64,000 bases of DNA from a bacterium (GCA_016712675.1 JADJQR010000001.1:1-64000), one strand, 5' to 3'. Positions 1 to 7,769 are shown, counted from the first letter of the stretch. The notes: a model not told the origin generated them from the letters alone. Numbers and translations: made by a program.

Positions 1-66
1 TTGCGTCGGCGCAAGTGCCGGCGCCGGCGCACCGGGCCTTAGCCGCGGAGATGCCATGACTGCCGA

Positions 67-1172
67 TCAGGAGGCCGGCCCGCATCCGCCCGGGCCCTGC
101 CGTTCGGCCGCCCGCCGCCCTTCCTGAACCGCCGCTTCGAGCTCCTTCGCACTCGGCAACAACACCTCGTACCGCGCCGCGACGATCCGCTTTTCGCCTT
201 CGGGCAGCGTCATGCGCACCACCGCGTCGTTCCTGCGCGAGCACAGCGCGATGCCGACGGTCGGTTCCTCGTGGGCTTCGCGCTGGGTGCGGTCGTACCA
301 GTTCACATACATTTGCAACTGGCCGAGGTCGCGGTGCGTGAGCTTGCCGAGCTTCAGGTCGACCAACACGAAGCAGCGCAGCAGCCGGTTGTAGAACACG
401 AGATCGACGAAGAAATGGTCGCCGTCGAGGGTGATGCGCTTCTGCCGCGCGACGAAGCTGAACCCCTTGCCGAGTTCGAGCATGAATTCCTGCAGATGGT
501 CGATGATGGCCTGCTCGAGGTCGCGCTCGCGCCAGTGAGGGCGGTCGGGCAGGCCGAGGAATTCGAGAACAAGCGGATCCTTCACGACGTCCTGCGGGGT
601 GCTGACTTCCTGGCCTTGGTGGGCCAGGGCGAGGATGTCGTCCTTGTCGCGGCTGGCGGCCAGGCGCTCGTACAGGTGGGAGGCGATCTGGCGTTCGAGT
701 TCGCGGCAGGACCAGCCTTCGCGGGCGGCTTCGGTCTCGTAGAACGAGCGAGGCAAAGGGGCGGGCACGGCCATGAGCAACACGTAGTGTGACCATCCAA
801 GCTCTTGACGGAAAACAGGTTGCACGATTGTTGCCAATTGGCTCGACAGTGTCGAGCCAATTTGTTGATCGCGCCTGTCATTATCCGCGGCCGCAATCGC
901 GGGGGTGACCGAATAGGCCAGAAAGAAACACCGCATCCGCTTGAGATTCGGCTGACTGAATCCTCTGCCGAAGCACCGGGTCAGTCGTTCAGAGAGCCCC
1001 GCCAAGACCTGCTCCCCGTATCCGGCCCGCGCATATCCCTGCTGCTCGACCTCGACGATCTGCCGTCCGATCTCCCAATAGGTCTGGACCATGGCCGAGT
1101 TCACCACCCGCGTCACGCGCCCACGGGCGTCGTTGATGATCTCGACGATCCGCCGGAACAGGTCATCCGCGA
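67..1172 (-). pseudogene. DUF1016/YhcG PDDEXK nuclease-like protein, copy 1, 5' end cut off by an insertion
   Basis: About 368 codons of a DUF1016 (YhcG-type) protein read leftward. The C-terminal half carries the PDDEXK nuclease core: FVDLVFYNR followed by VDLKLGK, giving the acidic-then-DxK order of the fold. The N-terminal half is the helical DUF1016 region. No ATG precedes NSAMV in frame. The frame instead runs into the inverted repeat at 1176, and the missing first ~20 codons are found beyond it at 3139-3197, so an element has split the gene. A GTG at 1116 could still start a shortened protein. The intact paralogue is at 7770-8936; downstream of SFYETEAAREGW the two are nearly identical in DNA (67-745 versus 7770-8450). 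The family is nuclease-like and often found in variable islands, but its role here is unknown. Confidence 0.85.
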
Positions 1173-1175
1173 TAA

Positions 1176-1187
1176 GGCCATATGTCC
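1176..1187. repeat. Left terminal inverted repeat of the DUF1670 element
   Basis: GGCCATATGTCC, inverted at 3124-3135. It is itself a near-palindrome around CATATG, so a dimeric protein could bind it. It is preceded by TAA at 1173-1175, the same triplet that follows the right end. Confidence 0.75.
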
Positions 1188-1199
1188 TCTCACTTTCGT

Positions 1200-1250
1200 T
1201 CGCGAAAGGGGTAGAGTCATCACTTCGGTGAGGCTTCTACCCCTCCGCGA
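1200..1250 (+). promoter_or_regulatory. Long hairpin with a C(TTCG)G tetraloop between the element end and its first gene
   Basis: The outer arms TCGCG (1200-1204) and CGCGA (1246-1250) pair. The main stem is GGGGTAGA (1208-1215) with TCTACCCC (1236-1243). The inner stem TCAC/GTGA closes a TTCG loop at 1224-1227. It sits 20 bases before the strong Shine-Dalgarno AAGGAGG that serves the gene at 1272. Insertion sequences often carry such a structure to block read-through from outside promoters; that role is an inference here. Confidence 0.6.
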
Positions 1251-1271
1251 GGGAGAGTCAAGGAGGACCCG

Positions 1272-2086
1272 ATGGTTCGCTCCCAGACCGATCGCCTGTC
1301 CGAGAAGACCGTCGAACGGCAGTTCCTTTACGAGCTCGAAGCCGACTTCGAACTGGCACCGGCGACGTCACGGGCCCTGTTGTCCGCGGCGCAGCAGGTG
1401 CTGATGTCATGTGCGCGGGGCGGCGAGTTGCGCGAGGGCCAGATGCAGGTGACCGTCGTCAGTTCGCGCGAGCCGGCTGGCAAGCCGCTCACGGCGATGA
1501 AGAAGCTGCCGGTGGTGGTGACGGTCGATGGTGGCCTCGAGGACTTGGCGGTCATGCAGCAGCACGGAGCTGCGAGCCTGCGTCGGGTGCGGGGTGCTGC
1601 GGATGACAGAAGAGGCCGTGGATCAGGAGGGCGTGCTGACCCAGGAAGACCTGGCGCGGTTGCTGCAGACGGGCGTGCGTACGGTTCGCCGGGACGTGGC
1701 GCAGTTGCGGTCTGAAGGGCACTGGGTGCCGACGCGCGGCGCCGTGCAGGACACGGGCCGCGGTCAGTCGCACAAGGCGAAGATCGTCGAGATGTATCTG
1801 CAGCGGATGACATACTCGGAGATCGCCCGTCGTGCGCGTCACAGCGCGTCATCAATCAAGCGATACGTTCAGACCTTCGGTCGTGTGCTGGTGTTGTGGT
1901 CGCATGGGGTCCGCGAGGCGGGCGAGGTCGGGTACGTGGTGGGTATCAGTGCGCGGTTGGCGAGCGAGTACCTGTCTGCGAGAGCGGTACTCAACGGATC
2001 AGTATGCCGATCGTCTGGCAGAGATCGCCGATCAGGCTCGACGGGCCCTACCTCGCAACGGCGAGGAAAAAGGGGGGCGCCGATGA
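1272..2086 (+). pseudogene. DUF1670-type protein, first gene of the element, with two apparent +1 frameshifts
   Basis: The start ATG at 1272 follows AAGGAGG. Three frames must be joined. Removing one G from the GGGG run at 1592-1595 restores VRVLRMTEEA. Removing one base near 1975 restores SEYLLRERYSTDQYADR up to the TGA at 2084-2086. The repaired protein is about 270 residues. It has a variable N-terminal half, then a DeoR-like HTH (LTQEDLARLL..VRTVRRDV), a VPTRG motif, and a second HTH (YSEIARRARHSASSIKRYV). These features match the DUF1670 family, whose function is unknown to me. Its stop overlaps the next start (ATGA at 2083-2086), so the two genes are translationally coupled. The frameshifts could be decay, programmed slippage at the G run, or assembly errors. 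Confidence 0.7.
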
Positions 2087-3099
2087 GCCCCCATGGGGAC
2101 CGTTACAAGACGATCGGGCAGCGGGACTTCGGTTCTGCGGTCGAGTACCTGATCGAGACGGAATTTAAGCTGGTGGGCAGCCATCGGGTGATCCGGATGA
2201 TGGTCGAGTCGATCATGGAGTTGCACCGGGAGTTCTTCCCGGAGACGCAGAATCACAGTCCGGGTACGATCGTATGGGCGACGACGAAAGCCGGTGATGG
2301 CGCGAAGGTGAGTTGGGGTAAACGTGCCGAAGCGTACGGGACCCAGATCGTGCACCTGCCACTGGTGACAAAGGACGAGATCGAATCGCGGATGAAGACA
2401 ACGCCGGGTCAGGATGCCGCGAACAACCGCCGCAAGGAGACCCAGCGCGACCGCCACACCTTGGTTCGGCTGGTGAAGAGCGCGGCGGCGCAGGGTGGAC
2501 TGTTGACGGGCGCCGAGCTCTCGGTGCTGATGAACCGCTCGCTGGCCAAGGTCCATGAGTACATCTGCGCCTGGGAAGAAGAGACCGGCGAAGCGTTGCC
2601 GTTGAAGGGCTACGTGCTGGACATGGGCAGCTCGCCGACCCACAAGGGGATCATCTGCCGCAAGCTGGAGGAAGGGATGAGTCCGCCGGACATCGCCCGG
2701 GCGACTGGGCACACGCTGGAGGCGGTGGACAACTACCTGGGCACGTATGAGCGGATCAAAGTTCTGCTGCGTCGGGGCTTTGACGTGGAGACGATCGGTC
2801 ATGTGACAGGCAAAGCGGCACGGACCGTAGCGCAGTACCTGGTCATCATCGAATGCTATCACCCGGACCTGCTGCAGGACTCGCATCGTCGCTGGCTGAC
2901 AGGCCGTCGCAAGGGCAGGACGGTGACGGCGCGCCCGGAGATGATGACCTCAATGACCGAGGCCCTTGAAAACGAAGAGGCCCCGGACACGGGGAAATGT
3001 GAGAAAATGACGCCGGCCGGCTCACAGGGGCTCGGGTCGAAGCGGGCAGTCTCGGGGAAGGCAAAACCCAGCCTAACGAAGGGCCAAAAGACCCTGTGA
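2083..3099 (+). CDS. DUF1670-type protein, second gene of the element
   Basis: 338 residues from the ATG at 2083, which overlaps the previous stop as ATGA. The middle and C-terminal parts are paralogous to the upstream gene. Both have an HTH-like segment, then a (S/T)HK..I turn, then IAR..H(S/T)..(A/S)(V/I)..Y and a final VGYVVGIS / IGHVTGK block before (S/Q)EYL / AQYL. Here the HTH reads LTGAELSVLMNRSLAKVHEYI and the second helix pair PPDIARATGHTLEAVDNYL. The N-terminal ~90 residues and the Lys/Thr-rich tail (from about residue 285) are unlike the partner. No nuclease or recombinase signature is seen. A DNA-binding role, perhaps at the element ends, is inference. Confidence 0.8.
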   Translation: MSPHGDRYKTIGQRDFGSAVEYLIETEFKLVGSHRVIRMMVESIMELHREFFPETQNHSPGTIVWATTKAGDGAKVSWGKRAEAYGTQIVHLPLVTKDEIESRMKTTPGQDAANNRRKETQRDRHTLVRLVKSAAAQGGLLTGAELSVLMNRSLAKVHEYICAWEEETGEALPLKGYVLDMGSSPTHKGIICRKLEEGMSPPDIARATGHTLEAVDNYLGTYERIKVLLRRGFDVETIGHVTGKAARTVAQYLVIIECYHPDLLQDSHRRWLTGRRKGRTVTARPEMMTSMTEALENEEAPDTGKCEKMTPAGSQGLGSKRAVSGKAKPSLTKGQKTL

Positions 3100-3123
3100 A
3101 AAAGCGGTAAGAAACCGATCACC

Positions 3124-3135
3124 GGACATATGGCC
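3124..3135. repeat. Right terminal inverted repeat of the DUF1670 element
   Basis: GGACATATGGCC, the exact inverse of 1176-1187, followed by TAA at 3136-3138. A short CGGT-AAGAA-ACCG hairpin (about 3105-3117) lies between the last gene and this end. Confidence 0.75.
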
Positions 3136-3138
3136 TAA

Positions 3139-3197
3139 GTGTCGGTGACGTCCGAGGGGTCGCCCGTTGTGGGCGGTTGACGGTCTTGATCACGCAT
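3139..3197 (-). pseudogene. Severed 5' end of DUF1016 copy 1
   Basis: On the minus strand an ATG at 3197-3195 follows AGAGGAG and opens MRDQDRQPPTTGD. This matches the start MREINRLPKTTGD of the intact paralogue at 8936. Reading on, the frame meets the element end. If one base is removed from the G4 run at 3156-3159, joining across the TAA duplication gives ..TLIADDLFRRIVEII, in frame with the fragment at 67-1172. This links the two halves of the interrupted gene. The region 3198-3474 beyond it is the divergent promoter region shared with the next gene. Confidence 0.75.
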
Positions 3198-3474
3198 GTG
3201 GGGCTCCTCTGACGGTCAGGAATCGACGCAATCGGGCATGGGGTTGCCTGTTGCGGCGTTGCGCCCGTGCGGGTGGAATCGGAGGCTTCAGAAAGGACCG
3301 TGCCTGGTCATGGGACGGTCGGGCTGTCCGCCCATGTATCTGCCGGCAATTGAGCAAGAAATAGCGCCAAATTGACATAGCGCGGTGATAGACTGGTCTC
3401 AAAGTAGCCCATGGGACCGGCACCGCCCGCCCGCGATCTCGAACTTGGACCACACACCCGAACGGGAGCCCTCC

Positions 3475-3900
3475 ATGCGACGTTCGCTCACGCTCCTCTT
3501 GACCGCCGCCACCCTGCTGCTGGCCGCCGCCGCAGCCCAGGCGCGCGTCAGCCACGGCTATTCGGGCCTCCTGACCATCGACACCGTCAGCGCGGTGAAC
3601 GATGACGCGAGCGCCCTGCCGCAGGCCACGGTCCTGGCCACGATCTATCCGAACCCGTTCAACCCGCGCACGGTGATCGCCTTCGAATTGGCCGGGACCG
3701 GCCCCATCGAACTGGCGATCTACGACCTGGGTGGCCGCCTGGTGCGGGTGCTGGAAGCCGGCACGCAGGCGGCCGGTCGCCACGAAGCAACCTGGGACGG
3801 CCAGGACCACGCCGGCCGCGCGGTGCCGACGGGCACGTACTTCTGCCGGCTGAGCACGGCGCAGGGATCCCAAACCATGAAGCTGACGCTGGCCCGCTAG
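3475..3900 (+). CDS. Small secreted protein made of a FlgD-like C-terminal domain
   Basis: 141 residues with a signal peptide (about 1-23, ending AQA) and a ~35-residue linker. From residue 56 there is a single FlgD/T9SS-like sorting-type domain: YPNPFNP at 58-64, IYDLGGRLVRVL at 82-93, AGRHEATWDGQD at 100-111, then TYFCRL and KLTLAR at the end. Such domains normally form the last ~80 residues of much larger secreted proteins; here the domain is nearly the whole protein. It lies 31 bases before an FGE-fold gene and is repeated with it at 9319-9744. The ATG follows CGGGAGCC. The upstream segment 3316-3410 is conserved before the second copy (9163-9245), so a shared promoter probably lies there, although no clean -35/-10 pair is visible. 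Confidence 0.85.
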   Translation: MRRSLTLLLTAATLLLAAAAAQARVSHGYSGLLTIDTVSAVNDDASALPQATVLATIYPNPFNPRTVIAFELAGTGPIELAIYDLGGRLVRVLEAGTQAAGRHEATWDGQDHAGRAVPTGTYFCRLSTAQGSQTMKLTLAR

Positions 3901-3931
3901 AGCCGGTCTCGCATCTATCGGAGGACGAAAC

Positions 3932-5185
3932 ATGAAGACCACCTGGATACCGCGCGCCGGCGTGATCATGACGGTGCTGCTTCTGGGCTCCACACTGGCC
4001 CAGGCCCAGGGCACGCAGCTGCTCGTGTCGAATGTGCAGGCGCAGCAGCGGCCGTTCACCGCGACCTGGGACGTGACCTACGACCTCGAGACCGTCGGCG
4101 ATATCGCGGTGACGGTGAGTCTGTACCTGTCGACGGACTCGGGCGCGAGCTACCCGAACCTCTGCGGGACCGTGAGCGGCGATGTCGGCGCCGGCGTGTT
4201 GCCGGGCATCGGCAAGAGCATCGTCTGGGATGCGGGCGCGGATTTCCCGGGCCTGAGCAGCGCGACGTGCCGGCTGCGGGTGACGGCGGATGATGGCCAG
4301 AGTGACGTTCCGGCGGGCTTCGTCGCGATCGGGCCGGGGACGTTCATGATGGGCAGTCCGACGACGGAGCCGGGGTGGTCCAGCGACGAGACTCAGCATC
4401 AGGTGACGTTGACGCGTGGGTTCTCCATGCAGGCGACCGAGGTGACGAACCAGCAGTATCGGGACCTAGTGCAGTGGGCGTACGACAATGGTTACGTGAC
4501 GGCGACGAGTGCGAGTGTGCGCGATGCTCTGGACGGCTCAACGCAGGAGTTGCTGAATCTGGGCGGCTACGGCTGCGAGATCTCGTTCGTCGGGGGCACG
4601 TTCACCGTGGACGTGGGGAAAGCAAACCACCCCGTGCTGGACGTGAACTGGTACGGCTCGGTGGCGTACTGCGACTGGCTGAGTCTGCAGCAGGGCCTGC
4701 CGCGGGCGTACAACCACAGCACGTGGCAGTGCAACGCGGGCAATCCTTACACGGCGACGGGTTACCGCCTGCCGACGGAGGCGGAGTGGGAGTACGCGTG
4801 CCGGGCGGGGACGCAGACGCCGTTCAACACGGGGTCCTGCCTGGATGCGGGCACTGAGGCGAACTACGACGGCTGCTCATTCTACACCGGGTGCCCAACC
4901 GGGCCGTACGTCGGCTGGACGGTGCCTGTGGGCAGTTACCCTGCCAACACCTTTGGCTTGTACGACATGCACGGCAATCTCTGGGAATGGTGCAACGACT
5001 GGTACGGCACGTATGGTGGGACTGTGACGGATCCTGTGGGTGCGGGGGCGGGTGACTACCGGGTGGTCCGCGGTGGCGACTGGAGCAACGCCGCGCAGGG
5101 CTGCCGCTCAGCCTGCCGGGGCAGCAGCGACCCGGACGTCTCGCGCGACGACTTCGGGATTCGCCCTGTGAGGTCGACCTCATGA
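3932..5185 (+). CDS. Secreted FGE/SUMF1-fold protein A with a variable C-terminus (putative DGR target)
   Basis: 417 residues. A signal peptide (1 to about 25) is followed by a ~100-residue beta domain (LLVSNVQAQQRPFTATWDV onward). From about residue 130 comes a formylglycine-generating-enzyme (SUMF1) fold: PGTFMMGSP, EVTNQQYRDLVQWAYDNG, RLPTEAEWEYACRAGT, GLYDMHGNLWEWCNDWYG and RVVRGGDW. The Cys pair that aerobic FGEs use for catalysis falls in the C-terminal stretch that here is variable; only the CRSA cysteine is kept, so a binding role is likelier than sulfatase maturation. The C-terminus (codons 5054-5164) varies among the four paralogues only at NNC codons. The start follows ATCGGAGGAC. 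Confidence 0.88.
   Translation: MKTTWIPRAGVIMTVLLLGSTLAQAQGTQLLVSNVQAQQRPFTATWDVTYDLETVGDIAVTVSLYLSTDSGASYPNLCGTVSGDVGAGVLPGIGKSIVWDAGADFPGLSSATCRLRVTADDGQSDVPAGFVAIGPGTFMMGSPTTEPGWSSDETQHQVTLTRGFSMQATEVTNQQYRDLVQWAYDNGYVTATSASVRDALDGSTQELLNLGGYGCEISFVGGTFTVDVGKANHPVLDVNWYGSVAYCDWLSLQQGLPRAYNHSTWQCNAGNPYTATGYRLPTEAEWEYACRAGTQTPFNTGSCLDAGTEANYDGCSFYTGCPTGPYVGWTVPVGSYPANTFGLYDMHGNLWEWCNDWYGTYGGTVTDPVGAGAGDYRVVRGGDWSNAAQGCRSACRGSSDPDVSRDDFGIRPVRSTS
5054..5164 (+). other. Putative DGR variable region, copy A
   Basis: Against the copies at 6826, 10895 and 12426, fifteen codon columns differ and every codon in them ends in C. Examples across copies A/B/C/D are gac/ggc/agc/ggc before TGG, gcc/atc/gtc/cac before GCG CAG, and tgc/agc/tac/ttc before CGG. 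The intervening codons (CGG GTG, CGC GGT GGC, TGG, GCG CAG, TGC CGC TCA, CGG, CCG) are the same in all four. This is the pattern left by adenine-directed mutagenesis of AAC codons from a template repeat. Confidence 0.82.
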
Positions 5186-5336
5186 TGGCGCGAAGCGCCA
5201 TGCCCGCGCTTGTCCCTTGGACACTTGCCCCTTGGCATTGAGCGAGGCTGGGCAGCGGTCCGGCGGAGGTGGCGGCGCAGCCGTCCGCCCCGCAGGACAG
5301 CAGCCCGGCCGAGCGGTCCGGATGGTTCGGTTCATG
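5186..5336. repeat. ~150 bp intergenic repeat R1, opening with a hairpin at the stop codon
   Basis: It starts at the first base after the TGA. TGGCGC-GAA-GCGCCA (5186-5200) is a perfect 6-bp stem with a 3-base loop. A GC-rich segment with CGGTCCGGCGGAGG and CCGAGCGGTCCGG blocks follows. It is repeated at 6958-7108, 11030-11177 and 12558-12708; the hairpin loop differs (GAA here, GCA elsewhere) while the stem is kept. Hairpins just after the variable region aid homing in studied DGRs. The following ~200 bases up to 5535 hold no gene that I can support. Confidence 0.8.
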
Positions 5337-5535
5337 ACCGGCACGATGCGACCTCCAGACGATCGCCGGCGCGGTCTCAACCCGACGAACCGCACGGTGT
5401 GGGATGGGAGGCCGGAGCACGACTCGGCGCTGCTCTGCCGGCTGCGACTGGAATCCCGAAGCATGGCGCGGCCGAGAGCAGCAGCTCCGCCTGCATCGAT
5501 CTCGAACCTGGACCCCACCCGAACAGGAGCCCTTT

Positions 5536-5661
5536 ATGCGATGTTCGACCACGCTCCTCTTGAGGTATGGTCGCCTGCATGACTGGCGATCGCCGCGGGC
5601 GCGGCCCGCCGTCTGGCACGTTGCAGGCCCGCAGACCAGGAAGCTCACGCTGGCCAAGTAG
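5536..5661 (+). pseudogene. Deleted remnant of the FlgD-domain gene
   Basis: MRCSTTLLL at 5536 resembles the MRRSTTLLL start of the intact copy at 9319, and the last residues RKLTLAK resemble MKLTLAR. The body between is lost, including the PNPFNP domain. The upstream leader (CACCCGAACAGGAGCCCT) is also conserved. It precedes FGE-fold gene B exactly as the intact copies precede genes A and C, so it marks an older duplication of the cassette. Confidence 0.65.
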
Positions 5662-5697
5662 CCGACTTCGCAACCGATTCACGATGGAGGTTTGATC

Positions 5698-6957
5698 ATG
5701 CGGACGACTTCAAGGCAGCGCGCCAGGTTGATCGCTTTGGCACCGCTGCCGACATCACGCCTGGCAATCTCGATGTTGCTGGTTTGCGCTGTTCTGGTCG
5801 GCTGCGGCGATGACAATGGACCTGTCGCTCCGCAAGTTGGGACGATCACGATCAACCCCGAGCCGAACAGCATCAACGCGCCGTGGCAAATCACGGGTCC
5901 GAACGGGTTCAGCCAGTCTGGCAACGGAGATGCGACCCTCGGCAGCAAGACGGCCGGCAGCTACACGCTGACATGGGGCGCGGTGACGGGCTGGACGACG
6001 CCGAGCCCGGCGGCGGTGACGCAGACGCTGATGGCCAATGGGTCGTTGACGTTCGCGGGGCCGTACACTGTTTCGGGGACGCCAGCGGGCTTCGTCGCGA
6101 TCGGGCCGGGGACGTTCATGATGGGCAGCCCGACGACCGAGCCGTTGCGGCAAACCGACGAGACCCAGCATCAGGTGACGTTGACGCGTGGGTTCTACAT
6201 GCAGGCGACCGAGGTGACGAACCAGCAGTATCGGGACATGGTGCAGTGGGCGTACGACAATGGTCACGTGACGGCGACGAGCGCGAGCGTGCGCGATGCT
6301 CTGGACGGCTCGACGCAGGAACTGCTGGAGCTGGACATTTCCGGCTGCGAGATCTCGTTCAGCGGGGGCACGTTCACCGTGGATGCGGGGAAAGCAAACC
6401 ACCCCGTGTTGGAGATGACCTGGTCCGGCTCGGTGGCGTACTGCGACTGGCTGAGCCTGCAGCAGGGTCTGCCGCGGGCGTACAACCACAGCACGTGGCA
6501 GTGCAACGCGGGCAATCCGTACACGGCGACGGGTTACCGCCTGCCGACGGAGGCGGAGTGGGAGTACGCGTGCCGGGTGGGGACGCAGACGCCGTTCAAC
6601 ACGGGGTCCTGCCTGGATGCGGGCACCGAAGCGAACTACGACGGCAACTATCCCTACACCGGGTGCCCAACCGGGCCGTACGTCGGCTGGACGGTGCCTG
6701 TGGGCAGTTACCCTGCCAACACCTTTGGCTTGTACGACATGCACGGCAATCTCTGGGAATGGTGCAACGACTGGTACGGCACGTATGGTGGGACTGTGAC
6801 GGATCCTGTGGGTGCGGGGGCGGGTGACTACCGGGTGGTCCGCGGTGGCGGCTGGGACGGCATCGCGCAGGTCTGCCGCTCAGCTAGCCGGTTCATCAAC
6901 TTCCCGAACTACTCGGACTCTTCCTTCGGGTTCCGTCCTGTGAGGTCGGTTTTCTGA
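5698..6957 (+). CDS. FGE/SUMF1-fold lipoprotein B with a variable C-terminus (putative DGR target)
   Basis: 419 residues from the ATG at 5698, 7 bases after GGAGG; a TTG at 5692 is a poorer start. It differs from its three paralogues at the N-terminus. A lipobox (LLVCAVLVGCGDDN) predicts a lipid-anchored protein, followed by a short PEGA-like beta domain (TITINPEPNSINAPWQITG). The rest is the same SUMF1 fold: PGTFMMGSP, RLPTEAEWEYACR, GLYDMHGNLWEWCNDWYG, RVVRGGGW. Either the N-terminal half was swapped or it is an independent family member. The C-terminal variable region is at 6826-6936. Confidence 0.87.
   Translation: MRTTSRQRARLIALAPLPTSRLAISMLLVCAVLVGCGDDNGPVAPQVGTITINPEPNSINAPWQITGPNGFSQSGNGDATLGSKTAGSYTLTWGAVTGWTTPSPAAVTQTLMANGSLTFAGPYTVSGTPAGFVAIGPGTFMMGSPTTEPLRQTDETQHQVTLTRGFYMQATEVTNQQYRDMVQWAYDNGHVTATSASVRDALDGSTQELLELDISGCEISFSGGTFTVDAGKANHPVLEMTWSGSVAYCDWLSLQQGLPRAYNHSTWQCNAGNPYTATGYRLPTEAEWEYACRVGTQTPFNTGSCLDAGTEANYDGNYPYTGCPTGPYVGWTVPVGSYPANTFGLYDMHGNLWEWCNDWYGTYGGTVTDPVGAGAGDYRVVRGGGWDGIAQVCRSASRFINFPNYSDSSFGFRPVRSVF
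6826..6936 (+). other. Putative DGR variable region, copy B
   Basis: Same frame and flanks as copy A, with different NNC codons: ggc, gac, ggc, atc, gtc, agc, ttc, atc, aac, ttc, aac, tac. Only one codon in the tail (tct at about 6919) breaks the NNC rule, and one neighbouring fixed codon has a silent change (gct for gcc). Confidence 0.82.
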
Positions 6958-7185
6958 TGGCGCGCAGCGCCATGCCAGCGCTTGGCGCTTGGACCCTTGG
7001 CCCTTGGCTTTGAGCGAGGCCGGGCGGCGGTCCGGCGGAGGTGGCGGCGAAGCCGTCCGCCCCGCAGGACCGCTGCCCGGCCGAGCGGTCCGGATGGATT
7101 GGTTCATGAAGCTGACGGTGATCCCTGCGGAGTGCGCGTGCGCCACAGGCGCCAACACGGTCACCAGACAGCCACCTGCGTAGCC
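6958..7185. repeat. Intergenic repeat R2 with hairpins, extended to the HNH locus
   Basis: It begins right after the stop with TGGCGC-GCA-GCGCCA (6958-6972). A second small hairpin AGCGC-TTG-GCGCT lies at 6977-6989. The 150-bp core ends near 7108. A further ~75 bp to 7185 is shared only with R4 (12709-12785), where it also leads into an HNH gene on the other strand. Confidence 0.75.
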
Positions 7186-7656
7186 TCAGCCTGCCTCGAT
7201 TTGCGCCGGCGCAACTGCCCCACCCCGCTCATGCACAAACCCATGACACCGACCGCACAACGTGATCAGATTCTCCGCCCGGTTCGATCCCCCCTGCCCG
7301 CGCGGCGTCACGTGGTGGACTTCGAGGAAATGCGTCGATCGACACCCAGGCGCAGCGCAACGATGCCGATCCCGCGCCAGCACCGCCGCGCGCACAGACG
7401 GCGGGATGGTCGCGCGGTTCGCTTGGCCCGGCCGCCGCACGCGCGCGTCGCAGGCCAGCGCAGCCAGTTGCGCCGGCGCAACCCGCTTCTCGCCGCGGCT
7501 GGTGGTGACCGCGGCGCGCTCGCAATCGGGACACTGCTGAACGATGATCTACGCGGCGGGGCCGGCGGCGGGCCGGGACTTGTCGCTACCGCCGGCAGCC
7601 ACCAGCGCTTCGCAGCGCGCCAGCCGGACGCCGTCAGCCCGCAGGCTGATTGTGGC
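7186..7656 (-). pseudogene. Truncated HNH endonuclease pseudogene
   Basis: It reads leftward and matches the last ~155 codons of the intact HNH gene at 12786-13859. Homology begins with TISLRAD near 7650. There is then an in-frame deletion of ~30 codons between two similar EALVA/ESLVA segments. A nonsense change turns CAG into TAG at 7551-7549. Past the stop the frame continues through the complete HNH/zinc motif: CAAPGC, LEVHHVTPRGQGGSN, LITLCGRCHGFVHERG. It lacks the N-terminal two thirds. An ATG inside could express an 84-residue HNH-only peptide. Confidence 0.8.
7201..7482. repeat. Palindrome TTGCGCCGGCGCAA, two copies in the HNH pseudogene
   Basis: At 7201-7214, and as the longer GTTGCGCCGGCGCAAC at 7467-7482. 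Each encodes VAPAQ of the HNH protein. A one-mismatch version (TTGCGTCGGCGCAA) opens the window at 1-14, just beyond DUF1016 copy 1. Confidence 0.75.
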
Positions 7657-7769
7657 CGGTGGACCGGCGAGCGCCCCCGCCGCCCGCGGCATCCGTGAGC
7701 GCCCCGGCCTCGCGACGGTGGCGGCGTTGGTGACGCGGTGAGGCGCCGCGGAGATGCCATGACTGCCGA

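Larger units (their letters stand above)
1176..3135 (+). mobile_element. Putative mobile element: paired DUF1670 genes between 12-bp inverted repeats, inserted in a DUF1016 gene
   Basis: The left end GGCCATATGTCC (1176-1187) is the exact reverse complement of the right end GGACATATGGCC (3124-3135). TAA flanks both ends (1173-1175 and 3136-3138) and could be a 3-bp target duplication. The DUF1016 reading frame stops at the left end and its first codons resume outside the right end, which directly shows an insertion. Inside are a 5' hairpin and two coupled paralogous genes with DUF1670-type helix-turn-helix regions. No DDE, HUH, serine or tyrosine recombinase motif is visible. I know of no described insertion-sequence family with this content, but could not check a database. 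Confidence 0.75.

Noticed and set aside
3372-3400. TTGACA at 3372 followed by TAGACT as a sigma-70 promoter
   Set aside because: Spacing between the boxes is about 11-12 bases instead of about 17, and the TTGACA is not conserved in the second copy, so I list only a conserved upstream region.
7280-7296. GGTTCGATCCCCC looks like a tRNA T-arm
   Set aside because: No matching acceptor, D or anticodon stems surround it; it lies within the HNH pseudogene, and the intact copy at 12886 differs at the key bases.
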